DNA of 64,000 nucleotides from Bin87 sp965207585 (GCA_965207585.1 CBDBMT010000003.1:1364001-1428000), one strand, 5' to 3'; shown: positions 26,329 through 34,647, counted from the first letter of the stretch. Notes: a model not told the origin generated them from the letters alone. Numbers and translations are program-made.

Positions 26329-28791
26329 ATGGCAACAATGATGATTGACTTGCTGAAAAGATCACGCAGGACCCGTTACCTGCCGCTGCTGGTGGCGGCG
26401 CTGGTGGTGGCGGCGCTGTTCGCTCTGCCCGCGGAGCGCTCCGGCGCGCAGACGTGGCTGCCCGAGGTCAGCGTCGAGTCCCAGGACGACGTGAACGAAG
26501 GAAACGACGCGGTGTTCATCATCACGGCGTCGCAGACCTCCACCTCCGATCTGACGATTGCCGTCACCGTGGGCGAGTGGCCGGCCAGCGGGAACGTGGC
26601 GACGGTCGCCGACACCGGGCCGAAGACGGTCACCATACCCGCCGGATATACGACGGCCACGCTGCGGGTTGGCACGGTGGATGATTCCGCCAAGGAGCCG
26701 CGCGGCATAATCACGGCCCAGCTGACCGCGCCCGGAAACAACGCCGGGTACCGGGTGTCCCGGTCGGCCGGCTGGAGCACGGTGGTGGTGTCGGACGACG
26801 ACTACGCCATTCCCCAGGTCAGCATCAGCCGATGGTCCGACCTCTACACCAGCGAAGCTTGGGGTAAAGTGTGGTTCACGCTCACCCCGAGCTCGACGCC
26901 ATATCAGGGAGTTACGGTCAACGTGAACGTGACGGCCACCGGCGACTTCGGCGTGAAGACCGGCATTTACACCGTCACCCTTCCCACCACGGGCGACGGC
27001 AGCGCGACATTCAAGGTGCCCCTGATCGCCGACCACGTCAACGAGCCGAACGGCACCGTTACCGCGACGGTCCAGGCCGGCGACGGCTACACCGTCGGTG
27101 CCCCGGCCGCCGCCACGATCCACGTGACCGACGACGACACTCCCAAGGTCCGGGTCTCCGGCGGCGCCGACGTCGAGGAAGGCCAGGCGGCGACCTTCAC
27201 CGTCACCGCCAGCCCGGCCCCGTACCAGTCATTGCCGGTGACGGTGGACGTTGTGGCCTCGGGGCTTTCCGGCGTGAACGACGGCGTTAAAACCGTCACC
27301 GTCCCAACCGGCGGCTCCGCGACCCTCAGCGTCGGCACGACCGACGACAACGTCCAATCGCAGGGCGGGACCATCACCGCGACGGTCCAGCCGGGCAGCG
27401 GCTACGGCGTGGGCAATCCGTCCTCGGGCAGCGTGGACGTGGCCGACAACGACGGCCCCGTGATCACCATCACGGGCGGCGGCGCCGTGACGGAAGGCGG
27501 AGACGCGACCTTCACGCTCACGGCAAACCCGGCCCCGTCCAACAACTGGCTGTCGGTGTCCGTGGCCATCGGCGCCACCGGAGAGTTCGGCGTGAGCAAG
27601 GGCGCTCGAACCGTCAGCGTCCCGCTGGTCAGCTCCCACGACTTCACCGTTGCCACCACCGACGACAACCTGGACGAGCCGGACGGCGCGGTCACCGCGA
27701 CGGTCAAGGCCGGCTACGGCTACCGGGTGGGGGATCCGGCCGAGGCCAGCGTCACGGTGAACGACGACGAGGCGACGCCCGTCAACAACCCGACCATCAC
27801 CATCGCCGGCGGCCCGGACATCAACGAAGGCGAGGACGCCACCTTCACGATCACCGCGACGCCGCCGCTGGCGGACGGCCAGACGCTGATGGTCACGTTG
27901 AAGAGTGAAGTCCCCGGACTTATCAACATCGACCGGAAGGAGACGATCACCGGAGCGACCACCACGTTCACCCAGCCCAGCGACGACAACAACTACGACG
28001 AAGCCGACTATTCCATGTCCTTCTCCATCAAGGCCAGCAACGGCTACCGGGTAGGCTCCCCCAGCAAGGCCAGCGTCAACATCATCGACGACGACCTACC
28101 CAAGGTCTCGATTAGAGCGGCGGATTACGAACGTGGCCGCAACGGCGTCCCTGAAAACGGCACGGCGACCTTCGGGATCTACATCAACCCCGCCTCGTAC
28201 CAGGACGTGACGGTATCCCTGACAGTAACCACAACGGGCGACTTCGGGGTCCCGAACGGCGTCCGGGAGGTGATTGTTCCAGTTAGGAGAAGCGCTGAGC
28301 TCCGCATCTCGCCGGTGCCCGACCACGAGGATGAACCCGACGGGTCGATCACGGTCACCGTGAACGCGAACAGCAATTACGAGATTGTCGGTTCTGGCTC
28401 GGCCTCCGTGGTCGTCACGGACGACGACGAGCCGTCCGGGCCGCGTCTCACCATCAGCGACGCCCAGGACAAGGCTCGGGCGGGAGGAAAGCTGGAGTTC
28501 CCGGTCGTTCTGAGCCAGGCCGCGGCGGGAACGGTCACCGTGGACTACGAGCTGGGAACCTTCAGCCAGTGGCTCTGGCCCGGCGAAGACTTCCAGGACG
28601 ACGACGGCGGGACCAGCGGCACCATCACCTTCGCCGCCGGGGAAGTCTCGAAGGTGCTCGACGTGCACATCAGCCCGGACGCCTACTTCGAGCACAACGA
28701 CCGGATCTACGTCGAACTCAGCAACCTGGTCGGGGACGCCCATCTTCCCTTGCAAGCAAGCTGGGCGGAGGGCCGGCTCACCACTCGCTGA
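26329..28791 (+). CDS. Secreted Calx-beta-like repeat protein (giant 4)
   Basis: The 820-residue protein starts with a signal peptide (RTRYLPLLVAALVVAALFALPAERSGAQ). It is followed by seven Calx-beta-like domains of ~100-115 residues, each with an EG-x4-F opening and a DD-x-x-x-EP/D-x-G-x-V/I-T-ATV core. ATG 26329 and ATG 26338 are both possible starts; AGGA before 26338 favours the second. The final domain ends without the DDD signature (VGDAHLPLQASWAEGRLTTR), so its last strand may be altered by a small frameshift or replaced. A good terminator follows. Codon pattern and repeats are diverged from giants 1 and 3. Surface or matrix role inferred. Confidence 0.85.
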   Translation: MATMMIDLLKRSRRTRYLPLLVAALVVAALFALPAERSGAQTWLPEVSVESQDDVNEGNDAVFIITASQTSTSDLTIAVTVGEWPASGNVATVADTGPKTVTIPAGYTTATLRVGTVDDSAKEPRGIITAQLTAPGNNAGYRVSRSAGWSTVVVSDDDYAIPQVSISRWSDLYTSEAWGKVWFTLTPSSTPYQGVTVNVNVTATGDFGVKTGIYTVTLPTTGDGSATFKVPLIADHVNEPNGTVTATVQAGDGYTVGAPAAATIHVTDDDTPKVRVSGGADVEEGQAATFTVTASPAPYQSLPVTVDVVASGLSGVNDGVKTVTVPTGGSATLSVGTTDDNVQSQGGTITATVQPGSGYGVGNPSSGSVDVADNDGPVITITGGGAVTEGGDATFTLTANPAPSNNWLSVSVAIGATGEFGVSKGARTVSVPLVSSHDFTVATTDDNLDEPDGAVTATVKAGYGYRVGDPAEASVTVNDDEATPVNNPTITIAGGPDINEGEDATFTITATPPLADGQTLMVTLKSEVPGLINIDRKETITGATTTFTQPSDDNNYDEADYSMSFSIKASNGYRVGSPSKASVNIIDDDLPKVSIRAADYERGRNGVPENGTATFGIYINPASYQDVTVSLTVTTTGDFGVPNGVREVIVPVRRSAELRISPVPDHEDEPDGSITVTVNANSNYEIVGSGSASVVVTDDDEPSGPRLTISDAQDKARAGGKLEFPVVLSQAAAGTVTVDYELGTFSQWLWPGEDFQDDDGGTSGTITFAAGEVSKVLDVHISPDAYFEHNDRIYVELSNLVGDAHLPLQASWAEGRLTTR

Positions 28792-28821
28792 TCTCACCCC
28801 GTCCATCCCCGACGGAAACCC

Positions 28822-28854
28822 GCCACAGCCTCCTTTCGGGGGCTGTGGCATTTT
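28822..28854 (+). terminator. Intrinsic terminator of giant 4
   Basis: A 12-bp stem GCCACAGCCTCC/GGGGGCTGTGGC (one G-U pair) with a TTTC loop, followed by ATTTTG. It lies 31 bp after the stop codon and is a convincing Rho-independent terminator. Confidence 0.85.
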
Positions 28855-28879
28855 GAATGGATGACCCGGCATTGCATTG

Positions 28880-29053
28880 CGCATGAGCCAGCGTTCAGCC
28901 TCGCCGCGGCGGCACGGGAAAGAGGCAGGGCAAGCCGGACCGGGGAAGGCGGCCCGCCGCCGTCCCGGGCGGCGGCGATGGCCGGCCTCGAGACCCGGAG
29001 CGGCGCGCCCCCGGTGGTCGCGCCGACGTGATAGACTGAGGATACCCCGTCCG
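28880..29053. repeat. Dispersed ~175-bp repeat, copy B (uninterrupted)
   Basis: Matches the IS-split copy at 13292-13412 plus 14656-14708 at high identity by eye. It shows what the insertion target looked like before the ISAs1-type element arrived. It ends ~95 bp before the next gene, and its TAGACT may serve as a -10 box. Confidence 0.75.
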
Positions 29054-29146
29054 TCGCGGGCGTGGTCGCGGGCAGGTTGCTCCGGACCGGCGGACGGCGG
29101 AGAAGCGAAACTCGCTGGGAATGGCGGCACGGCCGGTCAGGAGGAG

Positions 29147-29683
29147 ATGATGGCGTTGTCGGTTGGCGGGACGGTGGAGCGATGCGCCAACTGGAGGGTG
29201 GCGGCGGCGGCGTTGGCGGGCGTCGCCGGCTGCGTGGCGGGCCTGGCCTGGCGCCAGGCGCGGCTGGGAGGGCTGGACCTGCTCGACGGTCGGGGCTGGT
29301 ACACGCCAGGGGAGGCGGCGGCCCTGTTCGACGCCCTGGACGGCCTCGACGCCGGCGCCAGGGCCGTCTACGCCACCACCGCGCTGACCATCGACATGGT
29401 GTTTCCGGCCTGCTACGGCCTGCTGTTCGCGGTCCTGCTGTTCCGGCTCTTTCGCGGCGGAGCGCCGCTGTACCTGCTGCCTTTGGCCCTGGCCTTTGCG
29501 GACGTGCTGGAGAACGTCACGGTGGCTGCGCTGGCCCTGAGCCACGACGGGGCGCCGTCTCCGCTGGCCTGGCTGGCGGCGGCGTTCACCCTGGTCAAGA
29601 CGATACTGATCGTGGCCACGCTGGCGGCGGTATGCGCCGGCGGGACGCTCCGGCTGTGGGCAAGAATGCGCCGCTCAGCCTGA
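29147..29683 (+). CDS. Small integral membrane protein, function unknown
   Basis: The 178-residue protein has four probable transmembrane helices: WRVAAAALAGVAGCVAGLAW, MVFPACYGLLFAVLLFRLF, LYLLPLALAFADVLENVTVAALAL and LAWLAAAFTLVKTILIVATLAAV. A conserved-looking motif, TIDMVFPACYG, sits at the start of helix 2. The start is ATG 29147, with GGAGGAG directly upstream; the frame is open further upstream into the repeat, but no better start is seen. I recognise a general resemblance to uncharacterised four-helix membrane proteins and assign no function. It follows the dispersed repeat, which may carry its promoter. Confidence 0.7.
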   Translation: MMALSVGGTVERCANWRVAAAALAGVAGCVAGLAWRQARLGGLDLLDGRGWYTPGEAAALFDALDGLDAGARAVYATTALTIDMVFPACYGLLFAVLLFRLFRGGAPLYLLPLALAFADVLENVTVAALALSHDGAPSPLAWLAAAFTLVKTILIVATLAAVCAGGTLRLWARMRRSA

Positions 29684-29726
29684 CCGGGGAACCTCACATT
29701 CGCCCAGGCCGCCTATGGTAGAGGGA

Positions 29727-29968
29727 AGCAGTTGCCCGACGCCGTGGGAACCATGACCATAGTGGAGGACCAGCTTGGGGCTGCGCCGGGGCAGCAGTCC
29801 GGCGGAGGGGGCCGCCCCGGCCCCTTGCTCTGCACCATGACACCGACGCCGCTTAGAGATGCGGTGATCCAGCGCCCCCTATACCGCTGCCGAGGGAACG
29901 GCAATGTCCTTCCTTGACGGCGCGACCGGCAAAAGGCCGCCCCGACGGATTGCCGGAGCGGCCTCGCC
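29727..29968 (+). pseudogene. Relic of the 3' end of a fifth giant gene
   Basis: 29731-29766 still encodes the closing motif DAVGTMTIV found at the C-termini of giants 1 and 3. It is followed by a GC hairpin region at ~29800-29830 resembling the giant 1 terminator (GGGGCCG...CGGCCCC). A diverged copy of the downstream repeat then runs at ~29892-29965. The order matches the giant 1 3' end, so this looks like the left-over end of a deleted copy. Confidence 0.65.
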
Positions 29969-30124
29969 CGGTTGCGATGACCTGATTGGAGCTACGGACC
30001 CTTTGTGACTGCCACGACGACCTTTCCATCGTCAAGCCAATCGCGGCCTCACTATGGATACTGCCAAGGGCGCCTATAAGCCCAGGGTGAACCTGATGTG
30101 AAAGGTTCTTGATTTTGTCCAGCT

Positions 30125-30209
30125 TGGTGGGGAAGGCGGGACTCGAACCCGCACGCCCAAGGGCACATGATCCTAAGTCATGCTCGTCTGCCAATTCCGA
30201 CACTTCCCC
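30125..30209 (-). tRNA. tRNA-Leu (anticodon UAG)
   Basis: Class II tRNA: acceptor GGGGAAG/CTTCCCC, D arm GGAATTGGCAGACG, anticodon loop CTTAGGA (UAG), a long variable arm (GTGCCCTTGGGCGT), T arm with GGTTCGAGTCC, discriminator A and encoded CCA. Confidence 0.97.
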
Positions 30210-30275
30210 GTGGTCGCCATCGCAGGAGAGTAAGGACGAGCCGAACTGCGGGGCGATTAGGCGATTAAATGAAAA

Positions 30276-30351
30276 TGGTGACCCGCCTCGGGGTCGAACC
30301 GAGAACCTGCTGATTAAGAGTCAGCTGCTCTGCCAGTTGAGCTAGCGGGCC
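30276..30351 (-). tRNA. tRNA-Lys (anticodon CUU)
   Basis: Acceptor GGCCCGC/GCGGGTC (one G-U pair), D arm TAGCTCAACTGGCAGAGCA, anticodon loop CTCTTAA (CUU), T arm GGTTCGACCC, encoded CCA. It lies 66 bp upstream of the tRNA-Leu in the same direction, so the two are probably one transcript. Confidence 0.97.
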
Positions 30352-30380
30352 AAGCCATGGTGCGCCGGAACGCAGTATTC

Positions 30381-30409
30381 AGGCTACCAACTACGCCGTT
30401 TGGTGTCAA
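30381..30409 (-). promoter_or_regulatory. Probable promoter of the tRNA-Lys/tRNA-Leu pair
   Basis: On the minus strand a perfect TTGACA (30404-30409) is followed after 17 nt by TAGCCT (30381-30386), 30 nt ahead of tRNA-Lys. The -10 is weak, so the match is moderate. Confidence 0.5.
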
Positions 30410-30464
30410 TCACGCCAAGATGAAAGCGGACGGCGCGGTCTGCCGAAACAAACCCGAACCGACA

Positions 30465-30842
30465 CTAATTTTCGAGAGATCCGCCCCAACCCAGCGATAG
30501 CCACTCCGCCGGCGCAAGCCGCTCACCTACCGGGTCCACCACCAGGTTGAACGCTTCCAGCGTCGACGCGCCCAGCAGGTAGTTCCCGTCCGGGCCGAAT
30601 ATCACCGGGCAGGGCCGCTCGTCCCCATCAATGCTCAACCGGGCAAATCCGTAGCCGTAGCGCACCCGGGTACCGTCGGCGAGGATGAACCGCAGGCGCT
30701 CACGAGGTTCGATGCGCAGCTGCGTCATCAGCGACTCCGGCAGCATCGAGTGTGCTGCTCCGGTGTCCACCACCGGCTGCACCGGCGCCAGGTCGCCGCC
30801 ATCCAGATTGCCGACTCCCACATCCACCTTGAACATCGACAT
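30465..30842 (-). CDS. Retropepsin-like (clan AA) aspartic protease
   Basis: The 125-aa protein has the single-domain aspartic protease layout: catalytic VDTGAAHSMLP near residue 26 (D-T-G), a flap region (LADGTRVRYGYGFARLSIDG), and the second hydrophobic-Gly signature YLLGASTLEAFNLVVDP. These enzymes act as homodimers and are usually annotated as gag-polyprotein-like or 'retroviral aspartyl protease' family. No signal peptide is seen, so it is probably cytosolic. Partners and substrate are unknown; the gene stands alone between tRNA genes. Confidence 0.8.
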   Translation of the reverse strand: MSMFKVDVGVGNLDGGDLAPVQPVVDTGAAHSMLPESLMTQLRIEPRERLRFILADGTRVRYGYGFARLSIDGDERPCPVIFGPDGNYLLGASTLEAFNLVVDPVGERLAPAEWLSLGWGGSLEN

Positions 30843-30915
30843 CCATGCTCTCCCATGCGTTTATGGGACTGATTCTATCATCAGCGACCCGGTCGGATGG
30901 GCGATCAGCGCCGCG

Positions 30916-30945
30916 TTGAAAATCGCCGCCATCCCCTGCTAGAAT
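30916..30945 (+). promoter_or_regulatory. Promoter of tRNA-Gln
   Basis: TTGAAA (30916-30921), 18-nt spacer, TAGAAT (30940-30945), ending 11 nt before the tRNA. A good sigma-70-type match at the expected distance. Confidence 0.65.
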
Positions 30946-30956
30946 TGTAGGGACGC

Positions 30957-31030
30957 TGGGGATTAGTCTAGTGGTAAGACGCCTGACTCTGGATCAGGTA
31001 TCACAGGTTCGAATCCTGTATCCCCAGCCA
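30957..31030 (+). tRNA. tRNA-Gln (anticodon CUG)
   Basis: Acceptor TGGGGAT/ATCCCCA typical of bacterial tRNA-Gln, D arm TAGTCTAGTGGTAAGACG, anticodon loop CTCTGGA (CUG), T arm GGTTCGAATCC, discriminator G and encoded CCA. Confidence 0.97.
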
Positions 31031-31063
31031 TATTTTTGCTCAGGGACAGCACAGGAGCCCCCC

Positions 31064-32257
31064 GTGACCACCAGCGCCGAGACCCCCACCGTAGCCCAAA
31101 CTCCAATTGAGGCCCGTAACCAGATCGTCAGCATGGTGCGGGACTTCGTCCGCCGCGAGGTGGAGCCGGCCGCCGCCGACCACGACGCCAACGACACCGT
31201 CCCCTACGAGCTCATCGACCAGATGAAGGAGCTGGGGCTGTTCGGCATCAACGTGCCCGAAGAGTACGGCGGCATGGGCCTCGACTACACCACCTTCGCC
31301 ATGATCTTCGAGGAGATCAGCAAGGGCTACATGGCCCTCACCGGCGCGCTGGGCACCCACCACATCCTGACCTACGTGCTCACCCACTACGGCAACCAGG
31401 AGCAGCGGGACCAATTCCTGCCCCGTCTGGCCAGCGGCCAGATCCGCGGCGGCCTGGCTCTCACCGAGCCCGGCGGCGGCAGCGATGTGGGCGCGCTCCA
31501 GACTCGCGCCGTCAAGGACGGCGAGGAGTACGTGGTCAACGGCTCCAAGATGTTCATCACCAACGCCGACTCCGGCGACGCCTTCTGCTTGCTGGCCCGC
31601 ACCGATCCCGACGCCTCGCTCAAGCATCGCGGCCTCTCCGCCTTCGTTATCGAGAAGGACGGCAGCCCCGGCTTCAAGGTGGGCCGGCATCTCGATAAGC
31701 TGGGCTATCGCGGTCTCGACACCTGCGAGCTCTTCTTCGAGGACTTCCGCATACCCGCTGAGAACCTGATTGGCGGCGAGGAAAACGTCGGCTTCGGGCA
31801 GGTGATGAGCGGGCTGGAGACGGGCCGCATCAACGTGGGCGCCCGCGCCGTCGGTGTCGCCCAGGCCGCGCTGGACGCCTCCATGCGCTACATCCAGCAG
31901 CGCGAGACCTTCGGTGTCCCCATCAGCCAGCACCAGGCCATCCAGCTGAAGATCGCCGACATGGCCACCAAGATCCAGGCGGCGCGGCTGCTGGTGTACG
32001 ACGCCGCCGCCAAGAAGGACAGCGGCGAGCGCATCGACCTGGAGTCCGGCATGGCCAAGCTGTTCGCCAGCGAGGTCTGCGGCGAGGTGTCCATGGAGGC
32101 CATGCGCATCCACGGCGGCTACGGCTACACCAAGGACTTCCCGGTGGAACGCTACTACCGCGACGCCCCCCTGATGATCATCGGCGAGGGCACCAACGAG
32201 ATCATGCGCCTCGTCATCGCGCGCCAACTGCTCCGGCGACCGGAATACCAACTGTAG
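31064..32257 (+). CDS. Acyl-CoA dehydrogenase
   Basis: The 397-residue flavoprotein shows the whole ACAD fold. The N-terminal helical part has LGLFGINVPEEYGG. The middle beta domain has LALTEPGGGSDVGALQTRA and YVVNGSKMFITNA. The C-terminal part has YIQQRETFGVPISQHQAIQLKIADM, MRIHGGYGYTKDFPVERYYRDA and IIGEGTNEIMR. Glu375 in GEGTNE is at the position of the catalytic base of MCAD-type enzymes. It should catalyse FAD-dependent alpha,beta-dehydrogenation of an acyl-CoA, passing electrons to ETF; chain-length preference cannot be told. I choose GTG 31064, preceded by CAGGAG; the frame is open back into the tRNA, but that part is non-coding. selD starts 10 bp after its stop, suggesting co-transcription. 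Confidence 0.95.
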   Translation: MTTSAETPTVAQTPIEARNQIVSMVRDFVRREVEPAAADHDANDTVPYELIDQMKELGLFGINVPEEYGGMGLDYTTFAMIFEEISKGYMALTGALGTHHILTYVLTHYGNQEQRDQFLPRLASGQIRGGLALTEPGGGSDVGALQTRAVKDGEEYVVNGSKMFITNADSGDAFCLLARTDPDASLKHRGLSAFVIEKDGSPGFKVGRHLDKLGYRGLDTCELFFEDFRIPAENLIGGEENVGFGQVMSGLETGRINVGARAVGVAQAALDASMRYIQQRETFGVPISQHQAIQLKIADMATKIQAARLLVYDAAAKKDSGERIDLESGMAKLFASEVCGEVSMEAMRIHGGYGYTKDFPVERYYRDAPLMIIGEGTNEIMRLVIARQLLRRPEYQL

Positions 32258-32267
32258 AGGACTGCAC

Positions 32268-33320
32268 ATGACCCAGACCGAAATGCCCATCCGCCTCACC
32301 GAGCTTTCCCACTGCGCCGGTTGAGCGGCCAAGCTGAGCCTTGAGGACCTGGGCCAGGTCCTGAGTTACGTTCCGCTGCTGTCGCACCCCGACCTGCTGG
32401 TGGGCGCGGAGACGGGAGACGATGCCGCCGTTTATCGCATCAACGACGAGACGGCGCTGATTGTCACCGTCGACTTCTTCCCGCCCATCACCGACGACCC
32501 TTACGAGTTCGGCGCCATCGCGGCGGCAAACTCCCTGTCCGACGTCTACGCCATGGGCGGCAAGCCGCTCATCGCCCTGAACGTGGTGGGCTTCCCGGCA
32601 TCGTTAGACAAGGAGATCCTGGGCAAGACACTGCAGGGCGGCTATGCCAAGGCCGCCGAGGCCGAGTGCCTGATCGTGGGCGGACACACTGTGGACGACC
32701 CGGAGCCCAAGTATGGCCTTTCCGTCATCGGCGTCGTCGAGCCCGGCAAGCAGGTCAGCAATGCCGGCGCCAAACCCGGCGACGTTCTGGTCCTCAGCAA
32801 GCCCATCGGCACCGGCATCATCACCACCGCCGGCAAGCAGGGCGTGGTTGACCCCGACGTCATTGCCGGCGCCGTGGAAACCATGGCGGCGCTGAACCGC
32901 CCGGCGTCGGAAGCGATGCAGAAGGTCGGCGTCAACGCGGCCACGGACATCACCGGTTTCGGCCTGATGGGTCACCTGAAGAGCATGGTCAAGGGCAGCG
33001 GCGTCGCCGCCGAGGTGAATCTGGCCGCCATCCCCGTGCTGCCCGGCACTCGGGAACTGCTGGACAACGGCGTCGCGCCCGGCGGTACCCACCGCAACCT
33101 CAGCAGCGTGGAAGACGTCGTCACCTGGGCCGAGTCCCTCACCGACAACGACCGCCTGCTCCTCTGCGACGCCCAGACCTCCGGCGGCCTGCTCATGTCG
33201 GTTCCGTCGGACCGGGCGGATGCTTTGGTGGCGGCCCTCCGGGAAGAGGGAGCGCCCTGCGCCGCCATCGTCGGCCGCATCACCGACGGGCTGGCCGGAA
33301 CCATAGTGGCCACACCGTAA
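32268..33320 (+). CDS. selD: Selenide, water dikinase with a UGA-encoded selenocysteine
   Basis: SelD makes selenophosphate from selenide and ATP for Sec-tRNA and selenouridine. The frame from ATG 32268 (GAGG upstream) gives 350 residues, the usual SelD length, with one in-frame TGA at 32322-32324, codon 19. The surrounding residues TELSHCAG-U-AAKLS align with the catalytic SHGAGCGCKI of E. coli SelD, so the UGA falls exactly on the catalytic Cys17 position, and Lys22 matches its essential Lys. ATP/metal motifs follow: VGAETGDDAAVY, TVDFFPPITDDPYEFG, AMGGKPL, GGHTVDDPEPKYGL, TDITGFGLMGHL and CDAQTSGGLL. A 9-bp palindrome lies 20 nt after the UGA and can serve as a bacterial SECIS. A nonsense mutation is unlikely, since the rest is fully conserved. 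Annotation pipelines would truncate this gene to a GTG start at 32400. Confidence 0.93.
32344..32362 (+). promoter_or_regulatory. Candidate bacterial SECIS hairpin in selD
   Basis: AGGACCTGG-G-CCAGGTCCT, within the coding sequence. As RNA it forms an 8-bp stem with a small G-rich loop centred about 29 nt after the UGA. Known bacterial SECIS elements place the apical loop roughly 16-37 nt downstream, with a G at the loop start. The fit is good but untested; the upstream part of the stem is not obvious. Confidence 0.6.
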
Positions 33321-33339
33321 TTTCAGCCGGAGCATTCCC

Positions 33340-33996
33340 ATGACCACATCCAACCAGCAGCAGACCACGGGCACACAGCCCGAGTTCGGCCTCAAGCGCC
33401 CCGACCAGATCAAGATCGCGCCCCCGGGCGGCGAAAAGGTCCCGCCCGGACAGTTCGTCGCCAAGACTTTCCCGGTGCTCACCTATGGCGATACGCCGGA
33501 AATCGACCTGTCCACCTGGACCATCCGGGTCTGGGGCCTCGTTGAGCGCGAGGTGACGCTGGACTGGGCCCAGTTCTGCGCTCTTCCGCAGGTGGTCATG
33601 GACGCCGACTTCCACTGCGTGACCCAGTGGTCCGCCCTGGATCAGACCTGGGAGGGCGTGCTGGTGTCGGATCTGCTGGAGGTGGCGGGCGTATCGCCCG
33701 AGGCCAGGCACATCATGGCCCACTGCTTCGGCGACTACACCACCAACGTGCCGCTGGATCTGGCTCTGTCCGAAGGCCTCCTGGCCCACCGGCAGAACGG
33801 CGCCGAGTTGGGCAAGGATCACGGCTGGCCTCTGCGCCTGATCATACCCAGCCGTTACGGGTGGAAATCGGCCAAGTGGGTCAACGGCATCGAGCTGATG
33901 GCCGAGGACGCCCCCGGCTTCTGGGAACAGCGTGGCTACAACAACAACGCCGACCCCTGGCAGGAAGAACGGTTCTGGCCCGAGCTGACCCGGTGA
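33340..33996 (+). CDS. Sulfite oxidase-like molybdopterin-binding oxidoreductase (YuiH-like)
   Basis: The 218-residue protein is a stand-alone Oxidored_molyb domain. Visible are FPVLTYGDTPEIDLSTWTIRVWGLVE, the cofactor-region cysteine in DFHCVTQWSALDQTWEGV (Cys that ligates Mo in the sulfite oxidase family), VPLDLALSEGLLAHRQNG, GWPLRLIIPSRYGWKSAKWVNGIEL and a C-terminal GFWEQRGYNNNADPWQEERF. There is no signal peptide or dimerisation domain, as in the short YuiH-like group. Substrate is unknown. It begins 19 bp after selD, so acyl-CoA dehydrogenase, selD and this gene may form one operon. The REP-like repeat and a bidirectional hairpin follow. Confidence 0.88.
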   Translation: MTTSNQQQTTGTQPEFGLKRPDQIKIAPPGGEKVPPGQFVAKTFPVLTYGDTPEIDLSTWTIRVWGLVEREVTLDWAQFCALPQVVMDADFHCVTQWSALDQTWEGVLVSDLLEVAGVSPEARHIMAHCFGDYTTNVPLDLALSEGLLAHRQNGAELGKDHGWPLRLIIPSRYGWKSAKWVNGIELMAEDAPGFWEQRGYNNNADPWQEERFWPELTR

Positions 33997-34004
33997 AGTT
34001 AGAT

Positions 34005-34085
34005 CCGTCATTCCTGCGCAAGCAGGAATCCAGGGCATCTTAGTCGTGCAGGACTCTGGATTCCCGCTTTCGCGGGAATGACGGG
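34005..34085. repeat. REP-like palindromic repeat, copy 2
   Basis: CCGTCATTCCTGCGCAAGCAGGAATCCAG, spacer, CTGGATTCCCGCTTTCGCGGGAATGACGG: two hairpins that are also complementary to one another. Related to copies at 18187 and 35971. Confidence 0.85.
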
Positions 34086-34091
34086 TAGTAG

Positions 34092-34122
34092 CAAAAAAGA
34101 AGGGCGGGTGCAAAACCCGCCC
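34092..34122 (-). terminator. Terminator of the small zinc-ribbon gene (possibly bidirectional)
   Basis: GGGCGGGT-GCAAA-ACCCGCCC at 34102-34122. On the minus strand it is followed by TTCTTTTTTG, a strong U-tract, so it ends the minus-strand transcript; on the plus strand only CTCTTC follows. Confidence 0.85.
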
Positions 34123-34146
34123 CTCTTCAGTCAACCGTCGTGGCGG

Positions 34147-34344
34147 CTACGCTGCCTTGAGAAGCTCCTGGCGCGGGGCGGGCGCAGCGGCCGGTTGTCG
34201 CTTGTCCAACTCGACGCCGGCCACGGGAGCGTCCAGATCGCGCTGCAACCCGCACTGGAGGCAGCTGACGAACATGCCGTATACGTCGCGCCTTATTTCC
34301 AAGTCGCCGGAGCACTTGGGACAGGCGTTGAACTTCAGTCTCAT
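34147..34344 (-). CDS. Small single zinc-ribbon protein
   Basis: The 65-residue protein has one four-Cys zinc ribbon: Cys8-x2-Cys11 (CPKC) and Cys28-x2-Cys31 (CLQC), then a charged and Ala/Pro-rich tail. GGAGG upstream of ATG 34344 is formed by the end of the preceding mini-gene, whose stop overlaps the ribosome-binding region, so the two are translationally coupled. A nucleic-acid- or protein-binding role is likely for such ribbons; no specific function is known. Confidence 0.75.
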   Translation of the reverse strand: MRLKFNACPKCSGDLEIRRDVYGMFVSCLQCGLQRDLDAPVAGVELDKRQPAAAPAPRQELLKAA

Positions 34345-34346
34345 GA

Positions 34347-34466
34347 TTACCTCCATCCGAATATGGCGGCGAAGATACGCCGCAGGAAACCGGGACGACG
34401 GCGGGTATAGTGCTGATACCCGCAGGTGTAGCGGTTGCAGCGGTGGAACTGTTCGGTACGCAACAT
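34347..34466 (-). CDS. Mini-protein of 39 residues with Cys pair
   Basis: A perfect GGGAGGAG Shine-Dalgarno precedes ATG 34466. The product (MLRTEQFHRCNRYTCGY... ending RRIFAAIFGWR) is basic, has two Cys near the N-terminus and an amphipathic C-terminus. It is directly upstream of, and coupled to, the zinc-ribbon gene. Not recognised. Confidence 0.6.
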   Translation of the reverse strand: MLRTEQFHRCNRYTCGYQHYTRRRPGFLRRIFAAIFGWR

Positions 34467-34647
34467 GGTGAACTCCTCCCGGATTGGACTGTGAAGGATT
34501 TCGCTATCCGATCGCTTCGTACCCGCCCGGAACCTCCCTGTCCATTTGATATACGGGGGGAACCCTTGACTGGATGTCAGTTTTCTTGGAGTGACCCTTT
34601 GGACGCAATTTCCGGCATCGCTTGCTGGATGCCTTGCCGTCGACTCG

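Noticed and set aside
32322..32324. Stop codon making selD a pseudogene
   Set aside because: The UGA lies precisely at the catalytic Cys site used by selenocysteine in other SelD proteins and the remainder is intact; selenocysteine is the better reading.
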